Assembly (NCBI GenBank): GCA_936924235.1
Contig: CAKZHN010000348.1
Location: 1 to 13,366, forward strand
DNA from: an uncultured Rhodoplanes sp.
GTDB lineage: Bacteria > Pseudomonadota > Alphaproteobacteria > Rhizobiales > Xanthobacteraceae
DNA: 13,366 nt
Direction: 5' to 3'
The translations under genes were made by a program, and so were the position numbers. The notes under the pieces were generated by a model. The model searched no databases. It was not told the DNA's origin and was given only the letters and a program-made list of their open reading frames with translations. Shown here in pieces: positions 7,199 through 12,418 of the stretch; position 1 is the stretch's first letter, and each line of letters begins with the position of its first letter.

Positions 7199-8632
7199 TT
7201 ACGCAGTCTGGTAGCCCAGCACGGCTTTCACCTCGAGATACTCCTCGAGGCCGAACACGCCGTGCTCGCGGCCGTTGCCCGACTGCTTGTAGCCGCCGAA
7301 CGGCACGCTGCGATCCGCCGGCGCGCCGTTGAGATAGACGCAGCCGGCGCGAATTTTCGACGCGACCCGGCGCGCGTCGGCGATATCGCCGGCCTGGACG
7401 TAGCCGGCGAGACCGTAGCTGGTCTTGTTGGCCATCTTGATGGCCTGATCCTCGGTGCCGTAGGTCATCATCGACAGCACGGGGCCGAAGATCTCCTCCT
7501 TGGCGATGGTCATGTTCGGCGTGACGTCGGCGAACACCGTCGGCCGCACGAAGTAGCCGCGATTGAATCCTGCGGGCCGTCCCGTTCCGCCGGTCACGAG
7601 CGTCGCGCCCTCCTGGATGCCCTTCTCGATCAGGCCTTGCACCTTGTCGAACTGAGCCTTGCTGACCAGCGGGCCCATCTGGGTCGCGGGATCGAGCGGA
7701 TCGCCGAGCTTGACCTGCTCTGCGGTTCGCTTGGCGAGCGCCACCGCCTCGTCGCGCTGCGACTTGTGGATCAGCATGCGGGTCGGCGCCTGGCACGACT
7801 GCCCGGTGTTGGTGTAGCAGCGCAGCACGCCGGCCGGCACGGCCTTCTCAAGATCGACGCCGCCGAGGATGATGTTCGGCGATTTGCCGCCGAGCTCCTG
7901 GGTCACGCGCTTCACGGTCTTGGCCGCGGCCTTCGCGATCAGGATGCCGGCGCGGGTCGAGCCGGTGAACGACACCATATCGATGTCCGAATGTTTGGAG
8001 ATGGCGGCTCCGACACCCGGGCCGTCGCCATTGACGAGATTGACGACGCCCTTCGGCACGCCCGCATCGTGCAGGATTTCCAACAGCAGAATGGTGCTGA
8101 GCGGCGCGATCTCGCTCGGCTTCAGCACCACGGTGCAGCCAGCCGCGAGCGCCGGCGCGAGCTTCGAGGTGACCTGATTGAGCGGCCAGTTCCACGGCGT
8201 GATCAGTCCGCAGACGCCGATCGGCTCGCGGCGGATCAGCGTGCCGCCCATGAAACGTTCGAATTCGTAGGACGCCAGCACGCTGACCATCTCCTTGAAG
8301 TGGCCGAGCGCGTTGACGGTCTGCACCTCGTTGGAGAACGTGATCGGCGAGCCCATCTCGGCGGTCATCGCCTTGGCAAGCTCGGGGCTCCGCTCCTCAT
8401 AGAGCTTGATGATCCGCTGCAGCAGGTCGAGGCGGTCCTCGCGGCTGGTCGCCGAAAACGCCGGGAACGCCTTGCGCGCCGCCACGACGGCGCGGTTGAC
8501 GTCCTTGCTGGAGCCGAGGCTGATCTGTCCCGCGACCTCCTCGGTCGCCGGATTGATCACGTCGAAGAGCTTGGGAACGATCGGCTCGACCCACGCGCCG
8601 TCGATATAAAATTTGGTGTCGTTCACGCTCAT
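7199..8632 (-). CDS. NAD(P)-dependent aldehyde dehydrogenase
   Basis: The 477-residue protein is a complete classical aldehyde dehydrogenase, oxidising an aldehyde to the acid with NAD(P)+ in the cytoplasm. Visible landmarks are TPWNWP with the oxyanion-hole asparagine N148, KPSE with K171, SFTGSTRAG of the Rossmann turn, the general base in QELGGKSPN (E246), the catalytic cysteine in NTGQSCQAPTR (C280), KEEIFGPVLS for the nicotinamide ribose, and the C-terminal PFGGYKQSGNGREHG followed by EEYLEVKAVLGY. The start at 8632 is preceded by AGGAG with a 6-nt gap; the in-frame ATG at 8668 would add 12 residues but swallows that site. The gene is 189 nt downstream of the third Bug-protein gene and has its own candidate promoter. 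In context it may oxidise an aldehyde released by the flavin monooxygenase, an inference from neighbourhood only. Confidence 0.93.
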   Translation of the reverse strand: MSVNDTKFYIDGAWVEPIVPKLFDVINPATEEVAGQISLGSSKDVNRAVVAARKAFPAFSATSREDRLDLLQRIIKLYEERSPELAKAMTAEMGSPITFSNEVQTVNALGHFKEMVSVLASYEFERFMGGTLIRREPIGVCGLITPWNWPLNQVTSKLAPALAAGCTVVLKPSEIAPLSTILLLEILHDAGVPKGVVNLVNGDGPGVGAAISKHSDIDMVSFTGSTRAGILIAKAAAKTVKRVTQELGGKSPNIILGGVDLEKAVPAGVLRCYTNTGQSCQAPTRMLIHKSQRDEAVALAKRTAEQVKLGDPLDPATQMGPLVSKAQFDKVQGLIEKGIQEGATLVTGGTGRPAGFNRGYFVRPTVFADVTPNMTIAKEEIFGPVLSMMTYGTEDQAIKMANKTSYGLAGYVQAGDIADARRVASKIRAGCVYLNGAPADRSVPFGGYKQSGNGREHGVFGLEEYLEVKAVLGYQTA

Positions 8633-8671
8633 GACCCGCTCCTCGCAACGCATCGGCCGAACAGCCACACG

Positions 8672-8689
8672 GCCCGGCGATCGCCGGGC
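8672..8689. repeat. Perfect 18-nt palindrome in ALDH leader
   Basis: GCCCGGCGATCGCCGGGC is a gapless perfect palindrome (9-bp arms) about 40 nt upstream of the ALDH start codon, in the predicted 5' untranslated RNA. As DNA it could be a dimer-binding site; as RNA a gapless palindrome folds less easily, needing to open the central bases as loop. Confidence 0.6.
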
Positions 8690-8712
8690 TGGCGGTTCGG
8701 TTTCATATGCTC

Positions 8713-8734
8713 GTTATATACCATTGAATATAAC
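8713..8734. promoter_or_regulatory. Operator candidate: perfect 7-bp inverted repeat
   Basis: GTTATAT (8713-8719) and ATATAAC (8728-8734) are exact inverted copies with an 8-nt spacer. The site is AT-rich in a GC-rich genome and covers the -10 box and most of the spacer of the ALDH promoter candidate. This is the geometry of a repressor site of TetR, GntR or similar dimeric regulators. The regulator is not in the window. Confidence 0.6.
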
Positions 8735-8744
8735 CAGGGAACAA
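8715..8744 (-). promoter_or_regulatory. Candidate sigma-70 type promoter for ALDH
   Basis: On the minus strand TTGTTC (8744-8739) and TATATA (8720-8715) are spaced by 18 nt. Transcription would start near 8708, giving a leader of roughly 75 nt before the ALDH ATG. It would drive the aldehyde dehydrogenase and the small downstream gene independently of the third Bug gene. Confidence 0.5.
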
Positions 8745-8821
8745 TGCGGCATATCGGTCCCAGCCGTCATGCCTGCGTTGCGCAGCTGGCTGACGATCTG
8801 GGTTGCGCGGCCGGTAAGCGA

Positions 8822-9802
8822 CTACTGACTTTTGATGTTGGCGGCGCGAATGACCTTCGCCCACTTCTCAGTCTCATCGGCGATGAGCTTGCCGAACTCT
8901 GTCGAAGAGCCCGGCAGCATCATGCCGCCGAGATCGGCCAGCCTCGCGTTGAGCTTCGGATCGGCAAGGCCAGCATTGATCTCGCGGTTGAGCAGATCGA
9001 CGATCTCCGGCGGCGTGCCTTTCGGCGCGCCGATGCCGTAGAACGGGCTCGACTCGTAGCCCGGCACGGTCTCGGCGATGGTCGGCACGTCCGGCAGCGC
9101 CTGCGAGCGCTTCGCCGTGCTCAGCCCCAGCGCACGCATGCGGCCGGAGCGGATGTACTCGACCGACGACGGCATGCTCTCGAAGCCAAGCTGCACCTGC
9201 CCGGCAAGAAGATCGGTGAGCGCCGGCGCGTTGCCGCGATACGGCACGTGCACGGCCTCGATGCCGGTCATCACCTTGAACAGCTCGCCCGCCAGATGGC
9301 TGCTCGAGCCGATGCCGGCCGAGGCGTGGCTGATCTTGCCGGGATTGGCCTTGGCGTAGGCGATCAACTCGGCCACGGTCTTTGCCGGAAACGTCGGATG
9401 CACCTGCATCACGTTCGGCACGCGCATGATGCCGCAGACCGGCGCGATGTCGCGCATGAAGTTGAACGGCAGCTTCTCATAGAGCGTGGCGTTGATGGCG
9501 TTGGCGGGCGTGACGAAGAGGAGCGTGTAGCCGTCGGCCGGCGCGTTGACGACCGCGTCGGTGCCGATGTTGGTGCCGGCGCCCGGCCGGTTCTCCATCA
9601 CGAAGGCCTGGCCGAGACGCTCGGACAGCCATTGCGCGATCAGCCGGCCGGTGACGTCGGTCGAGCCGCCGGCCGCGAAGCCGACGATAATGCGCACCGG
9701 CCGCGACGGATAAGTGTCCACCCGCGCGATCGCGGGCAGCGCCACGCCACCGGCGATCAATCGTGCGAAGCCGCGACGCGAAATAGTTCCAACGTTTGCC
9801 AT
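8822..9802 (-). CDS. Bug/TctC-family solute-binding protein with Tat-like leader
   Basis: This is the third Bug-family periplasmic binding protein of the window, 326 residues. The leader ISRRGFARLIAGGVALPAIA carries twin arginines (R9, R10) followed by G-F and a moderate hydrophobic stretch, so export by the Tat pathway is likely, unlike the two other copies, which have Sec-type leaders. The mature part shows the canonical loop IVGFAAGGSTD (39-49), ENRPGAGTNIGTDAV, APADGYTLLFVTPANAINATLY, ASAGIGSSSHLAGELF, HVPYRGNAPALTDLLAG, LPDVPTIAETVPGY and APKGTPPEIVDLLN. It is 189 nt upstream of the aldehyde dehydrogenase on the same strand. The ribosome site at the start is poor, but the leader fixes the start within a few residues. 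No cognate membrane subunits are nearby. The ligand is unknown; carboxylated compounds are typical. Confidence 0.9.
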   Translation of the reverse strand: MANVGTISRRGFARLIAGGVALPAIARVDTYPSRPVRIIVGFAAGGSTDVTGRLIAQWLSERLGQAFVMENRPGAGTNIGTDAVVNAPADGYTLLFVTPANAINATLYEKLPFNFMRDIAPVCGIMRVPNVMQVHPTFPAKTVAELIAYAKANPGKISHASAGIGSSSHLAGELFKVMTGIEAVHVPYRGNAPALTDLLAGQVQLGFESMPSSVEYIRSGRMRALGLSTAKRSQALPDVPTIAETVPGYESSPFYGIGAPKGTPPEIVDLLNREINAGLADPKLNARLADLGGMMLPGSSTEFGKLIADETEKWAKVIRAANIKSQ

Positions 9803-9909
9803 GAGCCCCGAGACCTGAACCGGATTCGCGGCGCAGTCTCGGCGATCAGCTCAATGAGCACCAGTCCCCGCCGGCGCCGCACAGAACAGCTCGCGCGGAA
9901 CTGTCCTTC

Positions 9910-10105
9910 ATGGGCCGCAAACTGCTGCGAGCCGCGCTCGCGCGGCCGCGGCAGATCGATCGCGAGGTCGAGCACGATCCACCGACTGCGAAATCGCTCG
10001 ACCGCAAAGGCGCCGTCACGATCGAAGATCAGCGCATTCCCGATCTCACCTCCAGCGAAGGCTTCACCGGCCGCGCGCGTGTCCTCTCGATCACGGCGAC
10101 GACGC
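9910..10105 (+). pseudogene. Possible truncated gene fragment
   Basis: From ATG 9910 the plus-strand frame reads MGRKLLRAALARPRQIDREV, then an acidic and mixed stretch ending near RARVLSITATTR. Codons here have mostly G or C at the third position (for example ctc gcg cgg ccg cgg cag atc gat cgc gag gtc), as in the real genes of the window. The bias stops abruptly at about 10105, where the frame runs into sequence with the 12-nt repeats and ends at 10200. I do not recognise the family. The reading is a gene whose 3' part was lost or replaced by inserted DNA. The frame is also open for at least 70 nt upstream of the ATG, so the true start may lie further left. An intact 96-residue gene ending at 10200, or no gene, are alternatives. 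Confidence 0.35.
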
Positions 10106-10113
10106 GAGGTGAT

Positions 10114-10184
10114 GCATTTTGGGACGGCTTCCTATGCCGTGCACCGACGCCAAGACGTTTCGGTGACGAGTGGCATTTTGGGAC
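10114..10184. repeat. Direct repeat of GCATTTTGGGAC
   Basis: GCATTTTGGGAC occurs at 10114-10125 and again at 10173-10184, a 59-nt shift, in the same orientation. Read on the minus strand the second copy begins TGTCCCAAAATGCC. Multiple short direct repeats next to one end are a feature of IS21-type insertion sequences, so this may be the remnant end of such an element; no transposase remains in the window. Confidence 0.45.
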
Positions 10185-10246
10185 AGTGACGTTTGGGTGA
10201 ATCGCCCGGCAGGGCCTGCTAAATCCTGGAAGGCTTCCTAAATACC

Positions 10247-10315
10247 AGGTGGGCCGTCGCGCCGCGTGGAGCTGCCCTCCGAGCGGTTTTTGAGGCAACT
10301 CGCGGCGGCCCACCT
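10247..10315. repeat. Imperfect 15-bp inverted repeat / long hairpin
   Basis: The arms 10247-10261 (AGGTGGGCCGTCGCG) and 10301-10315 (CGCGGCGGCCCACCT) are inverted copies with one mismatch in 15, enclosing 39 nt. The structure stands alone between the disrupted region and the small exported protein gene. It could be a transcription stop with a large loop or a small mobile-element relic. Confidence 0.55.
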
Positions 10316-10475
10316 TTCATTTCCGGCATGCGGAGCTTGCGCCGCCACGGTAACGCCGCGAAGCGAACACGATTCAGTGATACTCGGCGATATCCCTCAA
10401 TTCGCCATCGAGATACGGCAAGCTGCTCGCACTGGGGAGCTTGGCCTTTGGGCAATTCGTGACACTGGAGATGAA

Positions 10476-10817
10476 ATGCGTCTGATGACTGCCGCTGCTC
10501 TTACGTTGGTCCTGAGCGTCCCCGCTGCTGCCGAAAGCATTTTTCCGGTTTCAGTTCCGCAGGAGTGTGTCGAGCTCGCCAACCGCGAGGGCGTGCCGAC
10601 GGTCATCGAGAACCGCTATCAGGCGGCGAAAGCCAGGTTCAAGCTATACCGGTTGAGCACGCGCGATCCGATGGTGCGCGACTGCCGGCAGGCCGTCGAG
10701 CGCATGAGGGCCGCGATGCAGGAATACACCGCGTCCACATCCGGCAAGTCGACCTATTCGCTGTCGTCCTCTTCGTCATCGCCGGCCAAGGCGCCCGCGA
10801 TGGGAACGCCGCAATAG
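10476..10817 (+). CDS. Small exported protein with Ser-rich tail, function unknown
   Basis: The 113-residue product has a Sec-type signal peptide (about 1-19, TAAALTLVLSVPAAA), then a mature domain with two cysteines (C31 in PQECVEL and C70 in VRDCRQA) that could form a disulfide. In between is a helical, basic stretch (NRYQAAKARFKLYRLSTRDP), followed by an ERMRAAMQEY helix. The last 35 residues are a serine-rich, low-complexity tail (about 86-104, with six serines in a row) ending in AMGTPQ, probably disordered. ATG 10476 has GGAG 5 nt upstream; ATG 10471 is in another frame. The gene converges with the next small gene, with only 10 nt between stop codons. No family is recognised; it is likely periplasmic. 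Confidence 0.72.
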   Translation: MRLMTAAALTLVLSVPAAAESIFPVSVPQECVELANREGVPTVIENRYQAAKARFKLYRLSTRDPMVRDCRQAVERMRAAMQEYTASTSGKSTYSLSSSSSSPAKAPAMGTPQ

Positions 10818-10827
10818 CACTCAGCAT

Positions 10828-11088
10828 CTAGCGAAACGGCGCCACGCCGGGCGGACAGACGATCACGTCGCCGCCGGTCGGCGTTCCCGACCAAGAACGC
10901 CCAGGCCGCTGGTCGCAACCCGGCGGCACCGGAACACAGCCGAGCACCGTACAGGCGATCTGCTGCTGCGGCTGGTGCCTGACCTGCTTCTTGGTTTTCG
11001 CTGCCGCCGGCCAAGCAAACAACGACCAAGCAAACAACGAAGCGACCAGCAGCGCCGCGACAAACGTGAATGCGAGGGGCGTTCTCAT
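10828..11088 (-). CDS. Small exported Cys-containing protein, function unknown
   Basis: The 86-residue product begins with a signal peptide of about 30 residues (LAFTFVAALLVASLFAWSLFAWPAAA), followed by a short basic, Gln-rich stretch (KTKKQVRHQPQQQ) and a compact domain with four cysteines in ACTVLGCVPVPPGCDQ and VIVCPPG, plus a GTPTGGD turn. This CxxxxC...C...C spacing suggests a disulfide-stabilised minidomain. The start at 11088 is firm: AGGAG lies 6 nt upstream. Within the signal peptide an exact 15-bp tandem duplication doubles SLFAW. Similar small exported proteins of unknown role are, from general knowledge, frequent in Bradyrhizobium relatives. The gene sits between a convergent neighbour and the terminator that ends the ParA-type gene. 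Confidence 0.78.
   Translation of the reverse strand: MRTPLAFTFVAALLVASLFAWSLFAWPAAAKTKKQVRHQPQQQIACTVLGCVPVPPGCDQRPGRSWSGTPTGGDVIVCPPGVAPFR
11011..11040. repeat. Exact 15-bp tandem duplication
   Basis: CCAAGCAAACAACGA occurs twice head to tail at 11011-11025 and 11026-11040. Because 15 is a multiple of three, the minus-strand gene stays in frame and its signal peptide gains a second five-residue SLFAW unit. Confidence 0.9.
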
Positions 11089-11165
11089 CGTTGTCTCCTC
11101 GGGACAGGGAAAGCACCGGACGTCGCGAATGTTCCGCGGATCGCAGCGACCGTTTCCAGCCAAGC

Positions 11166-11199
11166 AAAAGGCGCCGCGCGAAACCGCACGGCGCCTTTT
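11166..11199 (-). terminator. Rho-independent-like terminator after ParA-type gene
   Basis: AAAAGGCGCCG (11166-11176) and CGGCGCCTTTT (11189-11199) form a perfect 11-bp stem with a 12-nt loop, 28 nt beyond the stop of the ParA-type gene at 11227. The A/T ends make it look like a terminator in either direction, with TTTT at the end of the stem on both strands. It insulates the ParA-type gene from the small exported protein downstream. Confidence 0.75.
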
Positions 11200-11226
11200 C
11201 CGTTTTGGAGTTGAGCGGATCGCCGG

Positions 11227-11877
11227 CTAGGCGGCGGTCCGCATCGCAACGCTGTCGAGCACCTGATCGGCGAGCGCGCTGATCTCCTGATCGGCCTCGC
11301 TGTTCGGCGCGTAGGCGTGGACCGAGAGCCCGGCCGTGAAGGCCCGCACGTAGTCGACGCGGCTGGTCAACGGACGGGTGACGACTTCGCCGAGCGCCCG
11401 CAGTTGCTCGACAAGCTGCCGTCCCTCGATGGTGCGGCCGTCGACGCGGGTCGGCACCACCAGCACGTTCAGCGGCGTGCGGCGCTGCGCGCGGACTTCC
11501 TGGATGTGGCGCAACGCCCGCACCGTGCCGTCGAGATCGAGACCCGACGCGCCGCAGGCCAGCAGCGCGACGTCGGTCAATGCGCAAGCGGCTGCGAGCG
11601 AATAATCATTCGGTCCGCAGTCGATGACGCACACCTTCGAGTCCAGCTTGCTGATCGAGTCAGCCCAGGCGTCGGTCTGTCCGGGCACCACCGGATAGCC
11701 GACCACGTTGAAGTCGAGCTTGCCGGCCTTGGCCCAGGCCTGTGCGGATTCTGTCGGATCAGCGTCGACCAGCAGCGGATCAAAGCCACGCTTGGCAAGC
11801 TCACCGGCGAGGCAGACCGAAAGAGTGGTCTTGCCGACGCCGCCTTTCTGATGAATTGCGGAAATTACGAGTCGCAT
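11227..11877 (-). CDS. Orphan ParA/MinD-type P-loop ATPase
   Basis: The 216-residue protein is a short ParA-family ATPase, a dimerising switch that positions cargo such as DNA or protein complexes on nucleoid or membrane. The deviant Walker A motif KGGVGKTT is at 11-18 (signature K11, P-loop K16), Walker A' is LLVDADP (D38, D40), and Walker B is VCVIDCGPN (D86). PTRVDGRT (152-159) resembles the late nucleotide-base motif. There is no N-terminal DNA-binding extension, as in chromosomal and orphan ParAs. The start at 11877 is chosen because GGAGGAG lies 8 nt upstream and the beta-strand of the P-loop begins at once (MRLVISAIHQ). No parB, parS or cargo gene is adjacent; the gene stands alone between a terminator and a long non-coding stretch. 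Its cargo cannot be deduced. Confidence 0.88.
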   Translation of the reverse strand: MRLVISAIHQKGGVGKTTLSVCLAGELAKRGFDPLLVDADPTESAQAWAKAGKLDFNVVGYPVVPGQTDAWADSISKLDSKVCVIDCGPNDYSLAAACALTDVALLACGASGLDLDGTVRALRHIQEVRAQRRTPLNVLVVPTRVDGRTIEGRQLVEQLRALGEVVTRPLTSRVDYVRAFTAGLSVHAYAPNSEADQEISALADQVLDSVAMRTAA

Positions 11878-12370
11878 TAGGGGGTCTCCTCCGGGGGAGT
11901 TAAGATGCAGATCGGGTTTGAGATCGGGGCTCACGCAGAACCGGGGGCCGATGCCGCTCACAACTGGAGCGATCAGCACACACGCGATGACGAATCAGCG
12001 ATCAAGCGGTTGTGAAACGTTCGGTTTACACCGCTGTAATGTCAAGCAAAGTCGGCTTTCCGACATGACTCTGCGGCACTGTGTTGCGGCCGGGACAATT
12101 CGCATGACGGCGGTGTGAATGGGCGGCCGCCAACCAATCGTTAATCAGCCCCCGGACTACCGCCTTGAATTCAACACGAGAATTTGCCATATGAGCGTCG
12201 TCGGAACATCGATCCGGATTCGGATCGGCTCCGGGCCGCGTGTCAGATGATCTCAGCGCCGAGGTGCCCAGCACCGAGCCGCGCTTCGATTTTCAGCCCT
12301 GTTCCCCGACATTCTTGAACCGGCAGCCCTGACCACGCGGGATGTCTTTTGACACCGCGTTTCGCGTCCG

Positions 12371-12388
12371 CTCGCAAAGTCTTGCGAG
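12371..12388 (+). promoter_or_regulatory. Leader hairpin before helicase gene
   Basis: A perfect 7-bp stem (CTCGCAA / TTGCGAG) with a 4-nt loop AGTC lies 30 nt upstream of the TTG start of the helicase and just before the GGAG at 12391. In RNA it would sit next to the ribosome site and could affect translation, for instance with temperature; this is inference. Confidence 0.4.
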
Positions 12389-12403
12389 GCGGAGCGGCCG
12401 CAT

Positions 12404-12418
12404 ATGAAAGATGACTGA
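12404..12418 (+). other. Four-codon mini-ORF abutting helicase start
   Basis: ATG AAA GAT GAC TGA encodes MKDD and stops directly before the TTG start of the helicase, in the same frame. GGAG (12391-12394) is spaced 9 nt from this ATG, a better position than for the TTG. A second short frame, ATG at 12411, reads MTD and its TGA (12420-12422) overlaps the TTG. Either could feed ribosomes to the helicase start by reinitiation. Confidence 0.35.

Larger units (their letters stand above)
9803..10475. other. Gene-poor region with gene fragment, repeats and hairpin
   Basis: No intact recognisable gene lies here. It holds a coding-like fragment (9910-10105), a duplicated 12-nt motif (10114-10125 and 10173-10184) and a long imperfect hairpin (10247-10315). 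Codon-like composition is lost after about 10105, and the stretch 10201-10475 is compositionally more mixed than the surrounding genes. The last part should carry the promoter of the small exported protein at 10476, but I cannot pick boxes with confidence. Confidence 0.6.
11878..12418. other. Long intergenic region with several hairpins
   Basis: I find no supported gene in these 541 bases; short frames on both strands have no recognisable content. It must contain the promoters of the divergent ParA-type gene and helicase gene. Hairpins seen: 12051-12064 (GTCGG CTTT CCGAC), 12210-12227 (CGATCCG GATT CGGATCG, 7 bp) and 12371-12388 (CTCGCAA AGTC TTGCGAG, 7 bp). TTGACA occurs at 12349-12354 on the plus strand, but no good -10 box follows at the right distance. 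Confidence 0.6.

Noticed and set aside
6737..10189. Open plus-strand frame of 1150 codons
   Set aside because: It is antisense to the small protein, aldehyde dehydrogenase and third Bug gene, with shadow-type composition and no domain.
10219..10455. 78-codon minus-strand frame over the 10247-10315 hairpin
   Set aside because: It runs through the inverted repeat, is very basic and low in information, and has no convincing start.
12026..12274. 82-codon minus-strand frame between ParA-type and helicase genes
   Set aside because: It has no ribosome site, irregular codon use and no recognisable protein content; probably chance.
12349..12371. Helicase promoter with TTGACA at 12349
   Set aside because: A perfect -35 box is present, but the sequence 16-18 nt downstream is GC-rich and has no plausible -10 box.
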